Shown here in pieces: positions 58,692 to 64,000 of a stretch of 64,000 bases of DNA. The notes under the pieces were generated by a model. The model was not told the DNA's origin and ran no database searches. It worked only from the letters and a program-made list of their open reading frames with translations. Every line of letters begins with the position of its first letter. The stretch's first letter is position 1. Where the stretch lies: the NCBI GenBank assembly GCA_004560375.1, contig SFVC01000007.1:10394-74393 (forward strand), written 5' to 3'. A program made the position numbers and the translations under genes. This DNA is from a bacterium. GTDB lineage: Bacteria; Bacillota; Clostridia; Oscillospirales; Oscillospiraceae.

Positions 58692-59936
58692 TCAGCTCAC
58701 AAATTCCTCATACTGCTTCATGGTGTCCTCCAGCACCTGCTGGGGGGTGAGCTGGCCCATGTACATGGCCTGCATATTCTTGAGCAAATAGTCGTAGAAC
58801 GCGTCGGAGTTGGCAAAGGCGGGCCAGTTGTGGAAGATATCCGCCTGATCCACGTACATGGCTTGGAACCGCTCGTCGTCATAGAACTTGGCGTCCTTGG
58901 TGATGGGGCACATGGCGTACATCTGCTCGTGGAAGGCGTCCATCACGGGGGCGCTGAGCATATACTTCAGGGCCGCCACCGCCAGCTCCTTGTTCTTGCT
59001 GTTGGAGGCGATGGCCAGAGAGTCCGCCGCGATCCAGGTGGCCTGGACGCCGGTGGGGCCCTTCAGGGCGGGGATGACGGCCCAGTTGATGCCCGCCGCG
59101 GTGTTCTTCTTGGCGCTGCCCGTGTCGCCCACGTACATGGCCACCTTGCCCTCCTGGAACAGATCCTTGGGGTTCTCGGTGGCGGTGATGGTGTCGTCAA
59201 AGATCCCCTTGTCCAGCAGGCTCTTGAGGAACTCCACCGTCTGCAGGCCGCCGGCGTTGTTGATGGAGGGCTTGCCCTCGGCGTCCAGGAAGCTCTCGCC
59301 GGTCTGCCAGTAGTAGGGCAGCCAGCTCACCATCAGCACGCCCTTGCCGCTGCCGCCCCAGTTCTGGAGGAAGGGGGCCACATCGGGCACCTTCTCCTGG
59401 ATGGCCAGGGAGTACTCGATGAGCTCGTCCCAGGTCTCGGGGGGACGGTCAAAGCCGGCCTGCTTCAGAATGTCCATATTGCAGTACAGCACGCTGGCGT
59501 TGCCCACCAGCATGGGGGCGATATACTGCTTGCCCATGATCTGGCCCAGATCCCAGTACAGGTACTGATCCGCCTCGTCGTCAGTGAAGTAGCTGTCCAG
59601 CGGCTCAAAGGCGCCGCTCTCCACCAGATCGTAGGGAGTGTCGATGTACACCACGTCGGGCCCCTCGTTGGAGATGAGGCCGGTGGTCACCTTCTGCTTA
59701 TAGCCGTCCCAGGGCAGGATCTCCACCTCCACGGTGCAGTCATGCTCCTGCTCGAAGGCGTCAAACTGCTGATCCCAGAACATCTGGTCGGTGAGCTCCG
59801 CGTCGGATTTGGCGTAGGGGGGGATCCAGACCTTGATGGTCTTGCCGCCTCCCGCATTCTGGGGGCCGCCGCAGCCGGCCAGGATGCCCAGCAGCATGGC
59901 CACGCCGAGGATCATGGTGAGCGCTCTTTTCTTCAT
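58692..59936 (-). CDS. Carbohydrate ABC transporter substrate-binding lipoprotein
   Basis: A 414-aa lipoprotein; signal peptide with lipobox LAGC (Cys22). SBP family 1 features: TIKVWIPPYAKSD, FDAFEQEHDCTVEVEILPWDGYKQK, GPDVVYIDTPYDLVESGAFEPL, and FQEGKVAMYVGDTGSAKK. ATG 59936 follows GAGGAGG. It lies between murQ and the two permeases, so it probably binds MurNAc, GlcNAc-MurNAc or an anhydro form; this ligand is inferred from context only. Confidence 0.93.
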   Translation of the reverse strand: MKKRALTMILGVAMLLGILAGCGGPQNAGGGKTIKVWIPPYAKSDAELTDQMFWDQQFDAFEQEHDCTVEVEILPWDGYKQKVTTGLISNEGPDVVYIDTPYDLVESGAFEPLDSYFTDDEADQYLYWDLGQIMGKQYIAPMLVGNASVLYCNMDILKQAGFDRPPETWDELIEYSLAIQEKVPDVAPFLQNWGGSGKGVLMVSWLPYYWQTGESFLDAEGKPSINNAGGLQTVEFLKSLLDKGIFDDTITATENPKDLFQEGKVAMYVGDTGSAKKNTAAGINWAVIPALKGPTGVQATWIAADSLAIASNSKNKELAVAALKYMLSAPVMDAFHEQMYAMCPITKDAKFYDDERFQAMYVDQADIFHNWPAFANSDAFYDYLLKNMQAMYMGQLTPQQVLEDTMKQYEEFVS

Positions 59937-59950
59937 TTCAGTTCCTCCTC

Positions 59951-60904
59951 TTAGTTTTGATTGGTATATCCTGTAGAAGGGGCGTCCCCTTTTACATCCA
60001 GTTGCGCCGTCACCGCCCGGCGGACGCTGCCCTCCGCCTGCTCCAGCAGACGGTTGGCGGTCTCCACGTCGGTGTCCAGCAGGAGCTTTACCACCGCCGG
60101 CTTGGCCTCGCCCCCGGCGTCCAGCAGGGCCTGGGTGGCCTCCTCCCGGGTGCAGCCGGTGCTCTGCATCACAATGTGCTCCGCACGGCACACCAGCTTC
60201 TGATTGGTCTGCCGCACGTCCACCATCAGGTTTTGATAGACCTTGCCCACCCCCACCATGCTGGCGGTGGAGATCATGTTCAGGATCATTTTTTCCGCCG
60301 TCCCCGCCTTCAGACGGGTGGAGCCGGACAACACCTCCGGGCCGGTGTCCACCTCCACGGCGACATCGGCCAGCAGGGACGCCCGGGCCCCCCGGTTGCA
60401 GGAGATAGCCGCCGTGCGGCATCCCACCTCCCGGGCCCGGCGCAGCGCCCCCAGCACATAGGGGGTGCGCCCGCTGGCGGTGAGGCCGATCACGGTGTCC
60501 CGGACGGTGAGGCCCACGGCGTCCAGATCCCGGCCGCCCTGCTCCTCGTCGTCCTCGGCCCCTTCCTTGGCCTTGACGAAGGCGCCCTCGCCTCCGGCAA
60601 TCAGGCCTATCACTTCCTGGTCGGTCACCCCGAAGGTGGGGGGGCACTCCACCGCATCCAGCACGCCCAGCCGGCCGCTGGTGCCCGCGCCGATGTAAAT
60701 GATCCGTCCCCCCCTGCGGAGGCTTTGGGTGGCAAACTCCACGATCTCCGCCACCTGGGGGAGGGTTTCTGCCACAGCGGCCACCACTCCGGCGTCCTCC
60801 CGGTTCATGGTGGCTATGATCTCCGCAGGCGTCATCTCGTCCAGGTTCATGGTGCCCGGGTTTCGCATTTCGGTTCCCAGTCCCAGCAGCTCTATGGGAT
60901 CCAT
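59951..60904 (-). CDS. murQ: N-acetylmuramic acid 6-phosphate etherase
   Basis: Cleaves MurNAc-6-P to GlcNAc-6-P and D-lactate. 317 aa; SIS fold with IIYIGAGTSGRLGVLDAVECPPTFG (seen as IGAGTSGRLGVLDAVECPPT), the catalytic glutamates in EGAEDDEEQG, IGLTASGRTPYVLGAL, and the C-terminal helical bundle beginning NLMVDVRQTNQKL. ATG 60904 lies inside the end of the regulator gene (13-bp overlap). Length and motifs are standard. Confidence 0.96.
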   Translation of the reverse strand: MDPIELLGLGTEMRNPGTMNLDEMTPAEIIATMNREDAGVVAAVAETLPQVAEIVEFATQSLRRGGRIIYIGAGTSGRLGVLDAVECPPTFGVTDQEVIGLIAGGEGAFVKAKEGAEDDEEQGGRDLDAVGLTVRDTVIGLTASGRTPYVLGALRRAREVGCRTAAISCNRGARASLLADVAVEVDTGPEVLSGSTRLKAGTAEKMILNMISTASMVGVGKVYQNLMVDVRQTNQKLVCRAEHIVMQSTGCTREEATQALLDAGGEAKPAVVKLLLDTDVETANRLLEQAEGSVRRAVTAQLDVKGDAPSTGYTNQN

Positions 60905-61758
60905 TGCTCCCCCTCCTTCTTTTCCAGCCGTGTGCTCTGCAGCGCGTCCGCGCTCTTGTTGTAGGTTCGACGGAAATAGGCGATATAAAGGGCGTCGATC
61001 ACGGCCAGCTGGGCAATCCGGGAGGCCAGCTTGCTCCCCGCGATGTCCGCCTCCGTGGGGCTGACGCACAGGCAGTGGACGCTCCGCCGCCGCAGCGGGG
61101 AGTCGGCGGACGAGGTGACGGCGATGATGGGCACCCCGTTCTCCCGCAGAATCTCCGCCGCCTCCACGATGGCCCGGGTTCGGCCGGAGTAGCTGATGAG
61201 AATCGCCAGCTCTCCCCGCTTCATGTTCTTGGCCATCACCAGCTGGGCGTCCTGATCCCCATAGACCTGGCACCGCTTGTTCAGCCGGATAAATTTCAGA
61301 TAGGCGTCCTGGGCCACCAGTTGGGACGCGCCCACACCGAAAAAGGTGACGTATTCCGCTTTGACCAGCAGTTCCACACACTGCTCCAGGGTACGCAGAT
61401 CCATCAGGTGCCGCGTCTCGTCCAAAAAGGAGATGGTGCGCTGGAAGCTGTTGTCCACCAGCAGCTCCAGGCTGTCCTCCGGCCGGATCTCGAACTCCCC
61501 CGCCTGCCGGGAGAGAACCTCCTTTTTCAGCGCCAGCTCGCAGGACAGGCTGCGCTGGTAGTCCTTGTAGTTCTGGAACCCGGTTTTTTTGCACAGCCGG
61601 GTCACGGCGGAGGCCGAGACGAAAGAGCGCCGGGCCAGCTCGTGTATGCTCAACTGAACCGCTTCGTCCGGATTTTCCAACACATAGCTCATAATTTCGC
61701 GCTCTGCGTTGCTGGCGGAGGTCATGTGCTCTAAAAACCGTGCAATGACGCTATTCAT
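60892..61758 (-). CDS. murR: RpiR-family regulator of the murQ operon (MurR-like)
   Basis: A 288-aa RpiR regulator: an N-terminal helix-turn-helix (IHELARRSFVSASAVTRLCKK) and a C-terminal SIS domain (VTFFGVGASQLVAQDAYLKF; LAILISYSGRTRAIVEAAE) that should sense MurNAc-6-P or a related sugar phosphate. ATG 61758 is favoured over an in-frame TTG at 61797. First gene of the operon, with a promoter at 61830-61859 and paired TATATCAC repeats as candidate operators. Confidence 0.9.
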   Translation of the reverse strand: MNSVIARFLEHMTSASNAEREIMSYVLENPDEAVQLSIHELARRSFVSASAVTRLCKKTGFQNYKDYQRSLSCELALKKEVLSRQAGEFEIRPEDSLELLVDNSFQRTISFLDETRHLMDLRTLEQCVELLVKAEYVTFFGVGASQLVAQDAYLKFIRLNKRCQVYGDQDAQLVMAKNMKRGELAILISYSGRTRAIVEAAEILRENGVPIIAVTSSADSPLRRRSVHCLCVSPTEADIAGSKLASRIAQLAVIDALYIAYFRRTYNKSADALQSTRLEKKEGEQWIP

Positions 61759-61829
61759 AACTACCCCGTTCCTTCTGGCGCTGTGCTTTTTAGACAAAAG
61801 AGCTCATGAAACCATCGCTTGATGTGAGA

Positions 61830-61859
61830 ATTATATCACGGCATAAAATAAAATGTCTA
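61830..61859 (-). promoter_or_regulatory. Promoter of the murR-murQ operon
   Basis: Minus strand: -35 TAGACA (61859-61854), 18-bp spacer, -10 TATAAT (61835-61830), about 70 bp upstream of the murR start. Confidence 0.68.
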
Positions 61860-61865
61860 TATCAC
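61832..61865. promoter_or_regulatory. Paired TATATCAC repeats at the murR promoter
   Basis: TATATCAC occurs at 61832-61839 (over the -10) and at 61858-61865 (over the -35), 26 bp apart, about 2.5 helical turns. This is a plausible binding site for the MurR-like regulator; palindromic half-sites are not obvious. Confidence 0.45.
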
Positions 61866-61890
61866 CGGGCAATTATGGTACTTTATTTCA

Positions 61891-61922
61891 GAAAAAGGAA
61901 CCGGGCTGTTTTCAGCCCGGTT
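61891..61922 (-). terminator. Rho-independent terminator after the PHP gene
   Basis: Stem AACCGGGCTG (61899-61908) / CAGCCCGGTT (61913-61922); on the minus strand it is followed by CCTTTTTC. It separates the PHP gene from the murR promoter. Confidence 0.82.
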
Positions 61923-61940
61923 TCAGCCTGTCGAAACAGA

Positions 61941-62882
61941 TTATTTGAAATAGATGGGGTTTGTCCAGGCCCGTTTGCCCTGCCAGTCCTGGCACTCGCC
62001 CCGGATGTAGCCCTCCTGTCCGGTTAGAGGGAATGCGATCTCCTCCACGCACTCCCCCTCCTGGGCCACGCGGGTGATCCCCGCACCCACCCGTCCGTCA
62101 AAGACAAGGGTCAGCCGCCGGCAGGGCGTGCAGACCAGACGGGCCACGCCGTTCTCCACCCGCCAGTCCCGGATCTCCGGCCCCTCGGAGGAATAGTACC
62201 GCCCGGCCAAAATGGCGCTGGTGATATCCTCGTGGGTGAGCGCCGGGGCCTGTACCATGATAAAGCCCCCAAAGGCGTCCCAGCTCACGGCGTGGGCGTC
62301 GTCGGTGGCATCCGCCAGGATATGCCGGCCGGAGCGGAGCATCACGTCCCACCAGGTGGTGTCAAAGCCGGTGGCGCTCTCCTGCTGGGTGCCGTAGTTG
62401 AGGATCTCCAGTATGTCGATATCGGGGGTGTTCACAAAGTCCTCCCCGTCCACCCGGGACCAGATGGGGTGGTTGTAGGTGACGATCATCCCGTGATCCT
62501 TCAGCAGGCTGGCCATATCCGCCGCCTCCTTTGCCCCATCCCAGCTACCATAGCTGCGGAAGGGGCCGACGACGTCCCCGTGGCGGTAGGGGGGCTCGGT
62601 TGCCGCCGCCCGCCGGGCGGCAGGCCCCAGGATACCGTTCATGTGGTGTACCTTTCGGAAGACCCCATCGTTGTCAATATAGGACGCCGCCGCCTCCACT
62701 GCGGGGAGTATAAGGAAGCGGTCGTCACCGTATTGGGCCTGATAGTCGGAATAACGGTGGTGGTCGGTGATGGCGATGAAGTCATAGCCTCGATCCCGGT
62801 AGCGCCGCACTACCTCCTCCGGAGTGTGCTCCCCGTCTGAATCGGTGGTATGGGTGTGGAGATTGCCTTTGTACCACATCAT
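61941..62882 (-). CDS. PHP-domain metallo-hydrolase
   Basis: A 313-aa cytosolic protein of the PHP phosphoesterase superfamily. Metal-ligand motifs: NLHTHTTDSDGEHTPEE (HxH), IAITDHHRYSDY, LPAVEAAA, IVTYNHPIWSRV and ILADATDDAH. The C-terminal approximately 70 residues form a beta-rich extension (WRVENGVARLVCTPCRRLTL). ATG 62882 follows AGGAGGG, and its own consensus promoter lies at 62979-63007. Its position next to the mur operon may be coincidental. The substrate is unknown; a phosphoesterase or glycan-degradation role is possible. Confidence 0.88.
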   Translation of the reverse strand: MMWYKGNLHTHTTDSDGEHTPEEVVRRYRDRGYDFIAITDHHRYSDYQAQYGDDRFLILPAVEAAASYIDNDGVFRKVHHMNGILGPAARRAAATEPPYRHGDVVGPFRSYGSWDGAKEAADMASLLKDHGMIVTYNHPIWSRVDGEDFVNTPDIDILEILNYGTQQESATGFDTTWWDVMLRSGRHILADATDDAHAVSWDAFGGFIMVQAPALTHEDITSAILAGRYYSSEGPEIRDWRVENGVARLVCTPCRRLTLVFDGRVGAGITRVAQEGECVEEIAFPLTGQEGYIRGECQDWQGKRAWTNPIYFK

Positions 62883-62978
62883 TGTGTTCCCTCCTGTTTG
62901 CTGTCTGGGCCGATGTTTTGTCCGCGGCGATACTGCGCGGCCAACCAATCGGACGCTCCAAAACCACCGCTTGGGGGC

Positions 62979-63007
62979 ATTATACACCTCGTTTGGAGGC
63001 TCGTCAA
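62979..63007 (-). promoter_or_regulatory. Promoter of the PHP gene
   Basis: Minus strand: -35 TTGACG (63007-63002), 17-bp spacer, -10 TATAAT (62984-62979). It lies inside an apparent upstream extension of the PHP reading frame, which argues that the extension is not translated. Confidence 0.82.
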
Positions 63008-63679
63008 TTGATCGATTCTTGAACGCGATGCCGGGGTTGCTCATACTGATTCAAGATATCTCTTTTCCAAATTTGTGCGCCAGAGTGATCGCCGCCGGGT
63101 ATGCAAGCACAAAAAACACCGTTCCTCAGTCCGGCTTGGACGAATGGAGCGGCGTATAGTTAATGTGTACTTTGTGTGGGTTTGAGTCCCGCCTGTTTGG
63201 GCGTTCGGCTTTCAAATAATAGTTTTTGACGACCCCCGGATTCTTTTATCTGAGGGCCGTCAAACCGTTGAAATCACTGGTTTTACGGGCAAAATAGCAG
63301 TGTCAACGTGGTAACTTGAAATAAGTTGACCGAAAAGATCCGGCTGTGCCCGGATCCCCGCCGCCCGCAGGGCGGCCCCCCGCCGCGAGCCCAGCCCAGC
63401 GGGTCGCGGTGGAAAGCGAAGAAATACCCTGCATAGCGCAGTTTTCGGCGAAACCGGAAACGGAGCGGTGCAAGGTATTTCTGAGCTGTCTTTTGTTGCC
63501 GAAAAAGATACAGCCCGGAAAGCCTTGCGGCTCAATGGGTTCGCGGTTTTGCGCATCTTGTATTTTTGTTTTTCTGCGCTTTTTTCAAGCCATTTCCGAA
63601 CCCCCATATTGACATACTGACAAAGCCATGTGCAAACAGGATAGGAAAAAAGGGCCATGCGTCAGCACAGCCCTCTTTC
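63008..63679. other. Gene-free region with inverted repeats, atypical composition
   Basis: About 670 bp without a supportable gene. Visible structure: a TTTGACG/CGTCAAA inverted repeat around 63220-63265; a GC-rich block at 63355-63415; a long imperfect hairpin closed by GAAATACC (63421-63428) and GGTATTTC (63474-63481). Part of it is more AT-rich than the rest of the window. The GAAATACC...GGTATTTC segment reminds me of sequence found beside conjugative or mobilisable elements of Clostridia, but I cannot confirm that. Confidence 0.45.
63421..63481. repeat. Long imperfect inverted repeat
   Basis: GAAATACC (63421-63428) and GGTATTTC (63474-63481) are exact 8-bp inverted copies; CTGCA/TGCA next to them and the TTTCGGCGAAA-type palindrome in the centre extend the fold. 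Confidence 0.5.
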
Positions 63680-64000
63680 TTACTTCAGTCTTATGATCTG
63701 CTCATATAGCATAGCATACTTTTTCTCGATCACCATGTTGCTGTGGTAGTGGCCGAAGAACCAATACCGGAAGGTACATCTCTGACACACTTCATCGAAG
63801 AACTCGGTCAGTGCGTCTTTTTTGAACATTCCTCCGCTGAACACATCCTGTATGCTGGAGGGGCAGCAGTGGCTGATGATGTAATCCACATTCCAGTGGA
63901 CACGCGCCAGATTTGCTCTGGCTTCCAGATATTCCGCTTCGCTGGGCAGTTCCTCGGCCCACCAGGAACGATGGTTCACACGAAACAGCGCACCGCGCTG
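63680..64000 (-). CDS. Metallophosphoesterase, N-terminus cut by the window edge
   Basis: The last about 106 residues of a calcineurin-like phosphoesterase; the frame is open to the window end. Visible metal-site motifs are YIISHCCPSS and the C-terminal FFGHYHSN (GHxH). The sequence before them (NHRSWWAEELPSEAEYLEA) fits the helical insert of small phage/element-borne phosphoesterases. Its codon use is less GC-rich than that of the housekeeping genes, in keeping with the neighbouring atypical non-coding DNA. Substrate unknown. Confidence 0.8.
   Translation of the reverse strand, partial: QRGALFRVNHRSWWAEELPSEAEYLEARANLARVHWNVDYIISHCCPSSIQDVFSGGMFKKDALTEFFDEVCQRCTFRYWFFGHYHSNMVIEKKYAMLYEQIIRLK

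Noticed and set aside
62883..63044. Longer N-terminus for the PHP protein, starting upstream at 63044
   Set aside because: The extension crosses a TTGACG-17-TATAAT promoter, and a good AGGAGGG site precedes the internal ATG at 62882.
63176..63192. tRNA T-arm-like sequence GTGGGTTTGAGTCCCGC
   Set aside because: The 5-bp stem and 7-nt loop fit a T-arm, but no acceptor, D or anticodon arms can be found in the preceding 70 bases. At best it is a tRNA remnant or chance.
63126..63245. Short minus-strand open frame in the non-coding right end, ending HINYTPLHSSKPD
   Set aside because: About 40 codons between stops with no start, no ribosome site and no recognised family; it overlaps the T-arm-like sequence.
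1..64000. CRISPR arrays, rRNA operons, complete tRNA genes, insertion sequences with transposase
   Set aside because: None seen: no regularly spaced repeats, no rRNA signature, no full cloverleaf and no transposase or integrase gene inside the window.

Overview
The window is GC-rich, densely coded DNA from a Gram-positive anaerobe of the class Clostridia. The best guess is an Oscillospiraceae relative (Flavonifractor/Lawsonibacter-like). That placement is inference from the gene set: a GerW/YtfJ spore protein with its DUF2953 partner, an IspH-ribosomal-S1 fusion, a split PurH with a PurO-type IMP cyclohydrolase, CsaB plus an SLH-domain protein, ScpA/ScpB and TrmFO. Consensus sigma-A promoters (17-bp spacers) and rho-independent terminators can be read directly at many boundaries.

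Layout. 0-9 kb: a 3'-truncated class A penicillin-binding protein, a DUF1292 protein, a possible structured RNA, a PrsA/SurA-like foldase, TcdA, a PAP2 phosphatase, and a two-gene envelope-glycan operon (glycosyltransferase-CsaB fusion plus a second glycosyltransferase). 9-17 kb: a purine operon purE-C-F-M-N-purO-like-purH(AICARFT only)-D, with a leader holding a promoter, a possible uORF and a terminator. 17-32 kb, minus strand: DUF362 ferredoxin; cmk-plsC-ispH/S1; BaiN-like flavoprotein and RpiR regulator; pseudouridine synthase, dacF, gerW, DUF2953, scpB, scpA; a GC-poor GNAT; rnc, acpP, plsX, trmFO. 32.1-32.9 kb: a small XRE regulator facing a small divergent gene across a near-perfect palindromic operator, then a dispersed inverted repeat that supplies the topA stop codon. 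33-40 kb: topA, dprA, a SpoU methyltransferase, lysS, greA, a small protein and a decayed LytTR regulator. 40.5 kb: an exported SLH-domain protein.

41.7-51.2 kb is the most unusual part. One plus-strand operon encodes a dicarboxylate/amino-acid symporter with an extra N-terminal domain, a STAS anti-anti-sigma protein, a membrane sensor PP2C phosphatase with its own HATPase domain, a polar amino-acid ABC importer whose ATPase has an extra C-terminal domain, and a CstA-like transporter. The two extra domains both look like RsbW-type HATPase modules, and no sigma factor is encoded. This suggests a partner-switching circuit acting on transporters rather than on transcription.

51.4-61.8 kb, minus strand: a peptidoglycan-recycling operon (MurR-like regulator, murQ, sugar ABC importer, anmK, GH3 hexosaminidase, serine hydrolase, GNAT, dipeptide epimerase). 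It is followed by a PHP-domain hydrolase with its own promoter. The last ~1 kb is mostly non-coding with inverted repeats, then a truncated metallophosphoesterase; base composition there is unlike the rest and may mark the edge of a mobile region.
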